The notes beneath the pieces were generated by a model. That model was not told the DNA's origin. It worked only from the letters and a program-made list of their open reading frames with translations, and made no database searches. Position numbers and translations under genes: made by a program. Shown here in pieces: positions 33,857 to 41,176 of a stretch of 64,000 bases of DNA. The stretch is taken from assembly GCF_004001065.1 (NCBI RefSeq), contig NZ_BIML01000001.1, forward strand, positions 186,001 to 250,000, written 5' to 3'. Position 1 is the first letter of the stretch. Each line of letters starts with the position of its first letter. Origin of the DNA: Paenibacillus xylaniclasticus. Lineage in GTDB: Bacteria > Bacillota > Bacilli > Paenibacillales > Paenibacillaceae.

Positions 33857-34177
33857 TCACGATTTTAAGTTCTTCAAAATTTGATTCTTTTTCTCTTCTT
33901 CTTTATTTAATCGATTAAAAATATTACTTATATCCGCATCCTCAAGATAACCATTAAACGCATTTCGAATATCTTCGGAACTTGCATTAATATTCATCTC
34001 TTTCAATCTATCACACCATTTATGAAGAACATTGACGACAGTGGCAACACCGAACTTGAAAGATTTGTCGATCAATTTTAATTCAATTGTAGAGTCGATA
34101 TCTTTTCCTTGTTTTAATATCGACTCAACCATTTTTGAAACTTCATTTTCGTTTATGTATTTTACTATCTTATTCAT
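33857..34177 (-). CDS. Hypothetical helical protein (106 aa)
   Basis: MNKIVKYINENEVSKMVESI; helix-rich with IDKSFKFGVATVVNVLHKWC. Ribosome site is modest (TGAGTAGTC). Unknown. Confidence 0.5.
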   Translation of the reverse strand: MNKIVKYINENEVSKMVESILKQGKDIDSTIELKLIDKSFKFGVATVVNVLHKWCDRLKEMNINASSEDIRNAFNGYLEDADISNIFNRLNKEEEKKNQILKNLKS

Positions 34178-34182
34178 ATTGA

Positions 34183-34869
34183 CTACTCAAACTTTGATTT
34201 ATATTTATCGTGATTCAACTTTGCTTTATAATATATCTCATAATCATTTAAGTCTTCCCTTTTAAATTCTCTAATCGTTGTTTCTCTCACCTGATAATAC
34301 GTACAGCGATAGCAATTATCCCATATGTTCAAATCGACTGTTTGTCCTTCTCTGCCTAATGCCCCAAATGGACATTGACAACCTACAGTTCCATCATCAT
34401 ATATAATATGAACTGGATGCTGGCACGTAGGGAATCTAGTTTGATATGCTTCAATCACTTGTGGAGAATAAACGCCATATTCTTCGCATTTTTCATGTGA
34501 TAAATTTCCTAACTCATAATCGATGTAATCTTGTGGTTCCCAATGGGAATGACTGGCATATCTATTCCAAAATAACTCTCTCCCAGCAGGCTCTAAACTT
34601 TTAGCGAATTTAAAAATCTCGTCCTCGTATTTATATGGTGCGCTACCATACCACTCATCGTATTCTTCAATATCCTGATCGGCATCTTTTAATTCCCACC
34701 AACTAGGATTAGTTAATTTGTAACATTCATCGCAAAGATTAATCTGAGTTGACCAACTGTCAAATCCACTTCCATATCCTTTAGATGGTATGTATATTTG
34801 TTTAACATCCTTCTCTTGAAGACACTTAAAACAGGTGATTTCAGGATTAACAACGGCTATGTTGCTCAT
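34183..34869 (-). CDS. Cysteine-rich hypothetical protein (228 aa)
   Basis: N-terminal CFKCLQEKDV pairs with CDECYKLT (two CxxC, a zinc ribbon split by 35 residues); near the C-terminus CQCPFGALGREGQ and CYRCTYYQ form a second possible metal site. Middle is acidic and aromatic. Unknown role. Confidence 0.5.
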   Translation of the reverse strand: MSNIAVVNPEITCFKCLQEKDVKQIYIPSKGYGSGFDSWSTQINLCDECYKLTNPSWWELKDADQDIEEYDEWYGSAPYKYEDEIFKFAKSLEPAGRELFWNRYASHSHWEPQDYIDYELGNLSHEKCEEYGVYSPQVIEAYQTRFPTCQHPVHIIYDDGTVGCQCPFGALGREGQTVDLNIWDNCYRCTYYQVRETTIREFKREDLNDYEIYYKAKLNHDKYKSKFE

Positions 34870-34896
34870 AGCATACCTCCTCTTAAAAATGCAAAT

Positions 34897-35100
34897 TCAA
34901 TACTTTATTTCTTCTTCAAAACCATTTTGTGAACTATAAATCAACTTAATGACTTTAGCTACTTTATTGCATCGAATGCAGTAATACTCTCTCTCATGTA
35001 CACCGAGTTCAGGAACATTGTGTCTGTCTTGATGTACAAGGAAATGAAACCCTAACAAGCATTTTAATTTCTTATACAAGAATAATAGATATGATATCAA
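34897..35100 (-). CDS. Small zinc-binding protein (67 aa)
   Basis: Hydrophobic N-terminus (MISYLLFLYKKLKCLLGFHF) followed by HERE..YYCIRCNKVAK, with one CxxC and nearby His residues. TTG start. May be membrane-associated. Confidence 0.45.
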   Translation of the reverse strand: MISYLLFLYKKLKCLLGFHFLVHQDRHNVPELGVHEREYYCIRCNKVAKVIKLIYSSQNGFEEEIKY

Positions 35101-35118
35101 TTATACCGTCACCCACCA

Positions 35119-35451
35119 TCAAACTATCTTCGGCTGAATCACAACTCTATCATAATACGGAATATTCTCCAGTAATCTCGTCAACGCTTTAATTGCACCA
35201 TCATATGTATTTTCCTTAATCTGTTCATTATTCAATATCTCTTGTTCCATAATCGCTCTGAATTGCGTATATAAGCGCTGCTTATCCTCCATCGATAGTC
35301 CTGTACGGAAAAATTCCGTCTTCGACCTGAACTCGATAGCGTCGAATGGAATATCAAGCGATATTAATTTCGTATCACTATATGTATATTGCTTCTCCAT
35401 CCAGCCTTCGTTCGTCACTAATTCTGTTTTAGTCCGCAGCATCTTTATCAC
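35119..35451 (-). CDS. Hypothetical protein (110 aa)
   Basis: Starts near MLRTKTELVTNEGWMEKQYT and overlaps the stop of the previous gene. Acidic helix-rich (EQEILNNEQIKENTYDGAIK). Not recognised. Confidence 0.5.
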   Translation of the reverse strand: MIKMLRTKTELVTNEGWMEKQYTYSDTKLISLDIPFDAIEFRSKTEFFRTGLSMEDKQRLYTQFRAIMEQEILNNEQIKENTYDGAIKALTRLLENIPYYDRVVIQPKIV

Positions 35452-35648
35452 AGCAAAAATCTTTTAATCGATGTTCTTCCGTTGCGATATGGATAATTAA
35501 AATATATACCCTTATCCTTATTCTTTATTAAGAACTTAATAAATCTTTTTTGAAGAGTTGATAACTGTTCACCATACATTCTTTCAATAAATTCAATCTG
35601 CTTGTCAGGATTGCTCAGAGTGTCTGCAACCTCTTTATTAATATCCAT
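35448..35648 (-). CDS. Hypothetical protein (66 aa)
   Basis: MDINKEVADTLSNPDKQIEF and a basic end (YPYRNGRTSIKRFLL). ATG after AAGGAGATGAAGG. The end resembles phage proteins with an RxGRT segment, and may be truncated. Confidence 0.5.
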   Translation of the reverse strand: MDINKEVADTLSNPDKQIEFIERMYGEQLSTLQKRFIKFLIKNKDKGIYFNYPYRNGRTSIKRFLL

Positions 35649-35679
35649 CCTTCATCTCCTTCACAATAAATCCCGTATT

Positions 35680-35826
35680 TTATAAGTTTTCAATTAATCT
35701 TGTTGTCAATTCATTTTCAATCATGTAATCAGTTTCTATAGCCAGCACTTCTTCAATATCGGTTAATTCTAGATGTGGAAGTTTGGAATGAATATGCTGT
35801 GCCAATACATTCAAATTCAATTCCAT
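35680..35826 (-). CDS. Hypothetical acidic protein (48 aa)
   Basis: MELNLNVLAQHIHSKLPHLE, acidic helix, after GGGAGGTGCAGAGGCA. Unknown. Confidence 0.5.
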   Translation of the reverse strand: MELNLNVLAQHIHSKLPHLELTDIEEVLAIETDYMIENELTTRLIENL

Positions 35827-35871
35827 TGCCTCTGCACCTCCCCTCCTCTTGAAATCTCCCTTTTAATGCCC

Positions 35872-36009
35872 CTATTTCTTAATACTTCTTATAACATCTT
35901 CTTTAGCCTTAATCATCACTTCGGAAGCACTCTTACATTTCAAATCGTTAGTCTTTAATTTATCAAGCCAGTAACGAGCGCTGCTTAACACTCGATCAGA
36001 AATTCCCAT
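35872..36009 (-). CDS. Hypothetical basic protein (45 aa)
   Basis: MGISDRVLSSARYWLDKLKT and IKAKEDVIRSIKK. Its start overlaps the stop of the gene above by 14 bases, so expression may be coupled. Confidence 0.45.
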   Translation of the reverse strand: MGISDRVLSSARYWLDKLKTNDLKCKSASEVMIKAKEDVIRSIKK

Positions 36010-36214
36010 AAGCAACCAACGCCTCTTCTCTACTCTTTGTATCAAATAGGTTCTTCATATGTATTTCCAAGATTTTTGCGCTTGTGCTGCTTAAGCCGCA
36101 AGCTCTGGCAGCAAGGATCATGTAACCTAAAACTTCGTCTTCTGTATATAGCGTTTTGTTCCCACTTTCCACTAAGAGAAACCAAACCTCCTTAGACTTA
36201 TCAAATCTTTTCAT
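35996..36214 (-). CDS. Hypothetical protein (72 aa)
   Basis: MKRFDKSKEVWFLLVESGNK, then ILAARACGLSSTSAKILEIH. A terminator-like hairpin (ACCCCTC/GAGGGGT) lies upstream at 36230-36248. Not recognised. Confidence 0.5.
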   Translation of the reverse strand: MKRFDKSKEVWFLLVESGNKTLYTEDEVLGYMILAARACGLSSTSAKILEIHMKNLFDTKSREEALVAYGNF

Positions 36215-36229
36215 TTTATCTTCTATGTA

Positions 36230-36248
36230 TAACCCCTCTGTGGAGGGG
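36230..36248 (-). terminator. Short GC hairpin
   Basis: ACCCCTC paired with GAGGGGT around a 4-base loop, six bases after the stop of the gene at 36254-36505 and followed by TTATAC. A weak terminator or attenuator. Confidence 0.5.
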
Positions 36249-36253
36249 TGACT

Positions 36254-36505
36254 CTATGCCCAGTAATGAGCATCGTCATAATCAATTTCAAATTCATCTC
36301 CAATTCTACGGTTATTTACCTCATCCCACATTCGCACAGTCATAGTGCGCCCATTGTCAGATACTACGACAAAATGATCATGTTGAAGATCAATTTCTTC
36401 AGGGATCTCAACTCCCTCACGTTCCAATACTTTATACATAGTTGCGTTCGATCCAAAGTCACAAACATAATCAGTATAATCCTTCATAGCGCGTTCTGTA
36501 GCCAT
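36254..36505 (-). CDS. Hypothetical protein (83 aa)
   Basis: ATG at 36505 after GGAGGAATGCAGA. Reads MATERAMKDYTDYVCDFGSN; beta-rich acidic second half (VSDNGRTMTVRMWDEVNN). Unknown. Confidence 0.55.
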   Translation of the reverse strand: MATERAMKDYTDYVCDFGSNATMYKVLEREGVEIPEEIDLQHDHFVVVSDNGRTMTVRMWDEVNNRRIGDEFEIDYDDAHYWA

Positions 36506-36599
36506 TCTGCATTCCTCCAAAAGTTTTTTGTTTTAATTGACTATATGTTCACACACGTAGTCCTATTTCTATTCGCCTCTTAAAATTTCTCCATTTTAT

Positions 36600-36893
36600 C
36601 TAAAAGTAATGAATATGTTCTTGCCAATCCCACTCATCATTATCATTTTTACGAATAAGGCATGGAATTATGCAACAAAGTATGGCTTCATTATCAATAT
36701 TTACATCGACATAAATCTCATGAGCCTTACAGCCTATTAAATTTTCAGACCATTTAAATACTCTAAAATATTCCGCTCCAGTATCAACAGTATTTTTAGT
36801 TCTTTTGAATATATGTTTGCCTGAAATCAACTCACCAAGTTTTCTTTCGGCTTTTGATTGTTCGTTTGCAAAAACTGATATCAATGTTTTCAG
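36600..36893 (-). CDS. Hypothetical protein, probable CUG start (97 aa)
   Basis: The GTG at 36902 is embedded in its own ribosome site (AAAGAGGTG); CTG at 36893 is spaced six bases and opens KTLISVFANEQSKAERKLG. Ends DEWDWQEHIHYF. No known family. Confidence 0.45.
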   Translation of the reverse strand: MKTLISVFANEQSKAERKLGELISGKHIFKRTKNTVDTGAEYFRVFKWSENLIGCKAHEIYVDVNIDNEAILCCIIPCLIRKNDNDEWDWQEHIHYF

Positions 36894-36919
36894 TTTATAC
36901 ACCTCTTTAAATCTTCATT

Positions 36920-37195
36920 TCACTGTATTTCTTTATTGTATTTTAGTTTTAAAATCAGCATAATCAACGCAAGCATTAGTGAGAGTGTGTTAGTCCAAAA
37001 GAACATATGAGCCGTATTACGCACAATCAAGTTTACTGCGTATACTTCCATAAACAATACTCCAACAAATACTAGTAACAGATAATTTAAGTTTAAATCC
37101 TTAACAGATTTTGTTTTAACAATTTGAACAATCTGGGGAATATATCCGAAAGATAAGATTAATCCTCCAAGTAACTGAAAAATATCAAATACCAT
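36920..37195 (-). CDS. PQ-loop (SemiSWEET-like) membrane protein (91 aa)
   Basis: Three membrane helices. LGGLILSFGYIPQIVQIVKT followed by KSVKDLNLNYL is the PQ-loop signature. Single three-helix units dimerise into small sugar or metabolite carriers (SemiSWEET) in bacteria; the substrate here is unknown. ATG after GGGAGACGATTAA. Confidence 0.75.
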   Translation of the reverse strand: MVFDIFQLLGGLILSFGYIPQIVQIVKTKSVKDLNLNYLLLVFVGVLFMEVYAVNLIVRNTAHMFFWTNTLSLMLALIMLILKLKYNKEIQ

Positions 37196-37240
37196 TTAAT
37201 CGTCTCCCAATTGGTGTCCCATCCTAAGACTACTTAGACT

Positions 37241-37606
37241 TCAACGACTATTTAACTTAATCGCGTACATAATATCCCCATACAATTGACTATTAGCACT
37301 CACACAATCGCTAGAAAAATTTCCATACTTTTTCTGGTTAAATAGGTGCTTGTATTCAATTAATAATTCAGGAATATTTTCTAATCCTTTCATGATTAGA
37401 TATACTGGAGCAAGCAATACTAAATAAATAATTCCAAGCCAGTTTATAAACCTACGAAGAATAACTTCTCTATCATTATAGTAATACTCGTATTTCTCAA
37501 AAATTTTCTTCTTTCGGTTTTTAAATAATATGTTGTGTTGCTTGGTCGATAAATTAAATTTCTTATATCCTATACTCACAGGATCGAAATGTGTGCGTCC
37601 CACCAA
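37241..37606 (-). CDS. Hypothetical single-pass membrane protein (121 aa)
   Basis: One membrane helix (FINWLGIIYLVLLAPVYLIM) between two basic segments (KNRKKKIFEKYEYYYN). TTG start after AGGTGACTT. Unknown. Confidence 0.5.
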   Translation of the reverse strand: MVGRTHFDPVSIGYKKFNLSTKQHNILFKNRKKKIFEKYEYYYNDREVILRRFINWLGIIYLVLLAPVYLIMKGLENIPELLIEYKHLFNQKKYGNFSSDCVSANSQLYGDIMYAIKLNSR

Positions 37607-37613
37607 AAGTCAC

Positions 37614-37808
37614 CTACTTAAGATATATTCTTCCGTACAACTGCTTTTTAACATTGCTATAGCCGCCTCTTACATCTTCTTCATTAACTTCATTAGGAAA
37701 CAATTGCTGCAATTGCTCCTCATCCATCAATTTGACTTTCAAAGTCTTATTCCCATTGCTGTCAAGCAACCGCGCTTCTTTAATTACAAATTTTTCTAGC
37801 ACGTTCAA
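37614..37808 (-). CDS. Hypothetical protein, paralogue of 16688-16882 (64 aa)
   Basis: Shares KFVIKEARLLDSNGNK with the gene at 16688. The remainder has diverged. Same ribosome-site type. Unknown. Confidence 0.55.
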   Translation of the reverse strand: MNVLEKFVIKEARLLDSNGNKTLKVKLMDEEQLQQLFPNEVNEEDVRGGYSNVKKQLYGRIYLK

Positions 37809-37838
37809 CTTAAATTCCTCCTCTAATAAAATTCCTTT

Positions 37839-38216
37839 TCAACGTCCACCAAGCAATGACAAATCATATCCTGCGATGACAAACTCTTTGCAAAGCTTCC
37901 TATTACAGTCGTTTCCTAGATATGTATAGATTACATGCATTTGTTCTTCATCAAAGTCTGTGCCTAGTAGTTTGTTGAATCCTGCCCTCACAACCTTTTG
38001 CCATTTTGGAGACAAGCCTTTACAGCTTGGCCTTGATACCCAAGAAACAACTTTGCAATTGAAGTCCAAGTTACTTACTATGTCCTCTAACCTAAAATAG
38101 ATATTGTTCTTTGGTTCGAGGATAAGCTCAAAATTCATATTAATAAATGCATTAGGGAAAGCGCCTCTGATACGATTGAGATTCTTCATTAGGTTAAACT
38201 CTTCAGTCAACTCCAC
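37839..38216 (-). CDS. Hypothetical protein (125 aa)
   Basis: GTG start after AAGAGGTGATTAA. Reads MELTEEFNLMKNLNRIRGAF, then FNCKVVSWVSRPSCKGLSPK. Possibly alpha/beta. Not recognised. Confidence 0.5.
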   Translation of the reverse strand: MELTEEFNLMKNLNRIRGAFPNAFINMNFELILEPKNNIYFRLEDIVSNLDFNCKVVSWVSRPSCKGLSPKWQKVVRAGFNKLLGTDFDEEQMHVIYTYLGNDCNRKLCKEFVIAGYDLSLLGGR

Positions 38217-38241
38217 TTAATCACCTCTTAAAATTCCAGTT

Positions 38242-38505
38242 TTAAGACCTGCGCTTAATCTCATTAATCATGTGATTCAATGTATCCCTAAGTGCTTCTG
38301 CTTCAGTTGTAGATAACGAAATGGAACTAGCGTCTCTTTTCTTTAAAAGTGACGAGGTGACATACATAAATATCTCTTCGCCACGAGAAATCTCCATACT
38401 GTATTCTGGAGTGTCACCATTCCAATAAACTTTTAATTGGTCTTCTCTTGAGTCGCTGCTGATAGTCAAAATACATCCTTCACTGTCCCATTTCTTTTCA
38501 ATCAA
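38242..38505 (-). CDS. Hypothetical protein (87 aa)
   Basis: MIEKKWDSEGCILTISSDSR, beta-rich, then a final helix (TEAEALRDTLNHMINEIKRR). Behind TTAAGAGGTGATTTA. Unknown. Confidence 0.5.
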   Translation of the reverse strand: MIEKKWDSEGCILTISSDSREDQLKVYWNGDTPEYSMEISRGEEIFMYVTSSLLKKRDASSISLSTTEAEALRDTLNHMINEIKRRS

Positions 38506-38530
38506 TTAAATCACCTCTTAAATGTCAAGT

Positions 38531-38713
38531 TTAATTGGGTATAATCTGCGGTGTATGATTTGGTGATATTCGCGTGAACGAGAGATTTCTCTGTTTCAGA
38601 ATATTCATCACATCGTCCCAAGCTGGCGTATTCTCATGGATCATTCCTTGTTTGAAATATTCAATCATATCATCATCAGCAAAAGTTCCGTTCATAGGCG
38701 GTGAGAAACTCAT
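38531..38713 (-). CDS. Hypothetical protein (60 aa)
   Basis: ATG at 38713 follows GGGAGTAGTAGAG; reads MSFSPPMNGTFADDDMIEYF. Its ribosome site lies in the stop region of the kinase-like gene upstream. Unknown. Confidence 0.45.
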   Translation of the reverse strand: MSFSPPMNGTFADDDMIEYFKQGMIHENTPAWDDVMNILKQRNLSFTRISPNHTPQIIPN

Positions 38714-38718
38714 CTCTA

Positions 38719-39171
38719 CTACTCCCATCTAAAAATAAGATCTTTTAAATATTGATTGGACTTCAATTTAACCTTATTTGGGTATGTTTCATTTTCAATG
38801 TCTTCAATAAACTCATCCCATTTGCTACTGATAAAGTTGATGAACCCTTCGTTATTACCACGATTCTTAAACCGTTCAATGTATTCATCCTTTAAGGACT
38901 TATCAGGATAAACTAGTGTATATGCAATTTCGTTTTCTTTTAATGCCGCTCTCACTACGTCATGGCTTGAGACTAGAATAATATCAACTTTACCGATATT
39001 GTTTTTTATATGCTCCATATAGTTATTCGGAAAATCGGGATGTCTTGCCCCTTCACTCAACCAAGAAAACTGGCTAGAATCTGAATCAAGAACCTCAAAT
39101 CCAAGATCCTGATTAAAGAAATAACTCTTACCGACAGCAGGAAACCCTGAAATTACTTTAGTGTTTTTCAT
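38719..39171 (-). CDS. P-loop kinase-like protein (150 aa), resident copy
   Basis: Walker A GFPAVGKSYFF; LDSDSSQFSWLSEGARHPDF; SSHDVVRAALKEN; then a lid YIERFKNRGNNEGF. Paralogue of the E1 cargo at 13263-13718. Nucleotide- or polynucleotide-kinase-like; substrate unknown. Confidence 0.7.
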   Translation of the reverse strand: MKNTKVISGFPAVGKSYFFNQDLGFEVLDSDSSQFSWLSEGARHPDFPNNYMEHIKNNIGKVDIILVSSHDVVRAALKENEIAYTLVYPDKSLKDEYIERFKNRGNNEGFINFISSKWDEFIEDIENETYPNKVKLKSNQYLKDLIFRWE

Positions 39172-39217
39172 TTTATATCTTCTCCCTTGTGGATGATAAA
39201 TGACAAATTTTATTTCC

Positions 39218-39559
39218 CTACTTCCAATTGAACCATCTACGTTTCAGTTTCAATTTTATATCTCTACAACAATACTCATCGCAAGTGTAGACATCCATTC
39301 CTTCGTTGTAATAGTCACGACCAAGAATATCATCGACCAATTGCTTAAAGTGTTTGCGTAAATTGTCGTACTGTAACAATGAAATACGATCATCCGACTG
39401 GTAATCTCTTGTATTCCATACTGCGGTGGCTGCATATTCTCCGTTTTCAATTTGCGTTGTACATCCACATTTCCTGCATTTGATGCTTGTTCCAGTGGAA
39501 CTACTCCATCGTTTAATAAAAGGCTCACAACCGCAGAACGGACATGGTTTCAACTTCAT
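39218..39559 (-). CDS. Lar-like restriction alleviation zinc protein (113 aa)
   Basis: ATG at 39559 after AAGGTGGCTTGT. N-terminal LKPCPFCGCEPFIKRW, then CRKCGCTTQIENGEYAATAV and WNTR match the Lar/restriction-alleviation zinc ribbon. Founding member Lar dampens type I restriction; whether this one does is unproven. C-terminal half is extra and Cys-rich (CDEYCCRDIKLKLKRRW). Confidence 0.7.
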   Translation of the reverse strand: MKLKPCPFCGCEPFIKRWSSSTGTSIKCRKCGCTTQIENGEYAATAVWNTRDYQSDDRISLLQYDNLRKHFKQLVDDILGRDYYNEGMDVYTCDEYCCRDIKLKLKRRWFNWK

Positions 39560-39570
39560 ACAAGCCACCT

Positions 39571-39744
39571 TCAGTCTTTGAATTTTCTTATTACATCTTC
39601 ATAAGTCACTCTATTATGTACTTTCAAATCATTACCCTGCTCTCCGCACTTCGAGCAGATCCAAGGCTGCTGAGGAGGATTAGACATTAGGTAGTAATCT
39701 GCATAAACCTTTTCGTGACTTCCATCGATACACTTATCAACCAT
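39571..39744 (-). CDS. Small zinc-binding protein (57 aa)
   Basis: MVDKCIDGSHEKVYADYYLM, then PQQPWICSKCGEQGNDLKVH. One CxxC with earlier Cys/His. Common in phages; role unknown. Confidence 0.5.
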   Translation of the reverse strand: MVDKCIDGSHEKVYADYYLMSNPPQQPWICSKCGEQGNDLKVHNRVTYEDVIRKFKD

Positions 39745-39758
39745 CTTATGTCCTTTCC

Positions 39759-39884
39759 TTAGCCGCCTTGATACTCACAATAACACTCTTCACACATACC
39801 TTTATCCAATGCCCAAGTACCTTTTTCAACAGGCTTTTCTTCGCCACACTCGATGCACTCTATTACCTCGTAATCTTCATTCAT
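39759..39884 (-). CDS. Small zinc-ribbon protein (41 aa)
   Basis: MNEDYEVIECIECGEEKPVE and CEECYCEYQGG: two CxxC pairs in 41 residues. Unknown role. Confidence 0.5.
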   Translation of the reverse strand: MNEDYEVIECIECGEEKPVEKGTWALDKGMCEECYCEYQGG

Positions 39885-39887
39885 TTA

Positions 39888-40337
39888 TTACTTCACCTCT
39901 CCTAGTTTTCTTCCGCACACAGGACAAAAATTTATTTTCACTCCGTACAGAGAATGTGGAACACTCCCACCAATCACACTATCCTCTAAGTAATTGCAGT
40001 TATTAATAAATACACTATAATCACTCGTCTGACTTTTCATTAATGGCTTTCTGTCGTCTAAAGGTCTTCCATTGCAGTCTTCACACGTTTCTTCTTCCTT
40101 GAGTTTTAATTCGCTATCGTCAAACTCAGTATAAGGATAATCTCCGCTAATACAGTCGCTAATACAAGAATACCAAGCGTTAAGCGTACTGTTGAAATAA
40201 TCTTCGATGCTTTCATAGCCATCGTTTAACTCTCCTCGTTCCCAAGTAACGTCCTGCTGCCAATCTAATTCAATTTTTACAATGCCACCACAGTCATCCT
40301 GTGCAAATACAGAGTCAACTTTTCTTGTTAACTTCAT
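39888..40337 (-). CDS. Zinc-binding hypothetical protein (149 aa)
   Basis: Beta-rich N-terminus (MKLTRKVDSVFAQDDCGGIV), CEDCNGRPL in the middle and CPVCGRKLGEVK at the end form a probable zinc ribbon. Unknown. Confidence 0.55.
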   Translation of the reverse strand: MKLTRKVDSVFAQDDCGGIVKIELDWQQDVTWERGELNDGYESIEDYFNSTLNAWYSCISDCISGDYPYTEFDDSELKLKEEETCEDCNGRPLDDRKPLMKSQTSDYSVFINNCNYLEDSVIGGSVPHSLYGVKINFCPVCGRKLGEVK

Positions 40338-40435
40338 TTGTGCCCACCATACTCAGTTGAACTTTTAGGCTCTTTAAAGATCACGATATATTCTCCATTT
40401 AACTCCAATTCCCATAAGTAGACCGAGAATGCTCT

Positions 40436-40546
40436 TTACATCAACTTCGGCAGCACCTGTAATAACTCGGATGTTGATGCTATTTTTAAATTTTCATACA
40501 GTCTTCTGAAATGAGGATCACGCATTTGAATCATTAATTCAGCCAT
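40436..40546 (-). CDS. Small hypothetical protein (36 aa)
   Basis: MAELMIQMRDPHFRRLYENL after AAGAGGTGTAAAAT, ending LLQVLPKLM. Unknown. Confidence 0.4.
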   Translation of the reverse strand: MAELMIQMRDPHFRRLYENLKIASTSELLQVLPKLM

Positions 40547-40609
40547 ATTTTACACCTCTTCATACGTTCGTATTTTCTAAATAAGCACGAACACAGTCTA
40601 TTTTTCTAT

Positions 40610-40638
40610 TTGACACACACAATATATAGTATTATCAT
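40610..40638 (+). promoter_or_regulatory. Sigma-A-type promoter of plus-strand gene
   Basis: TTGACA, 17-base spacer, TATCAT, 41 bases before the ATG of the 73-aa gene. It points against all neighbouring transcription. Confidence 0.65.
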
Positions 40639-40678
40639 GGTACTGTAATCAAATTCCAGTAGAAAGCGAGGTGAGTAA

Positions 40679-40900
40679 ATGTCCATCGATGTTTCTAGTG
40701 AAAGTACGCATGACCTGATTAACAAAATGATGTCGTCGGAATCTTTCAGGCAAGCAGTCGATCTTGAGCAGAAAGTAAGAAAAATGTTTCCGATTGAGAA
40801 TATTCTGAGAAGACAACAGCAGTTCGAGCAAATGATGAGCAAGGTACAATCACCTGAGTATTTGGTAGCAACTCAGATGGACAGAGAAATCAGGTTTTAA
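40679..40900 (+). CDS. Isolated plus-strand gene (73 aa), moron-like
   Basis: MSIDVSSESTHDLINKMMSS, helical and charged (QQQFEQMMSKVQSPE), after GCGAGGTGAGTAA. It has its own sigma-A promoter and its own terminator and opposes the surrounding operons, the layout of a lysogeny-expressed accessory gene. Function unknown. Confidence 0.7.
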   Translation: MSIDVSSESTHDLINKMMSSESFRQAVDLEQKVRKMFPIENILRRQQQFEQMMSKVQSPEYLVATQMDREIRF

Positions 40901-40906
40901 TATATC

Positions 40907-40942
40907 GCCCAGACTTGCAGTCTTAGAGGTCTGGGCTTTTTA
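40907..40942 (+). terminator. Rho-independent terminator
   Basis: GCCCAGAC pairs with GGTCTGGGC, followed by TTTTT. It closes the plus-strand 73-aa gene. Confidence 0.85.
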
Positions 40943-40966
40943 ATTTGTGATGAAAGATGAGTTTTA

Positions 40967-41119
40967 TTATTCCTTTTCGATAATCTTAGCTTCTTTATGA
41001 TTAAAGTCCAATTCAACTTTTGACGCGCCGTACAGCATGACAGCTATATCAGAAGCATCATACTGACAGTTCACTTCTTGTAGAAATGTACCGTCACTAT
41101 TGTATAATTTCCATTCCAT
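40967..41119 (-). CDS. Hypothetical protein (50 aa)
   Basis: MEWKLYNSDGTFLQEVNCQY after AGGTGAATAAAT. The ribosome site adjoins the target duplication of E3; before the insertion this gene followed the stop of the gene at 43729 by seven bases. Unknown. Confidence 0.5.
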   Translation of the reverse strand: MEWKLYNSDGTFLQEVNCQYDASDIAVMLYGASKVELDFNHKEAKIIEKE

Positions 41120-41176
41120 ATTTATTCACCTAAATAGGGTATGCAACTTTCAGGGTGAAATCAGTGAGAAAACCCA

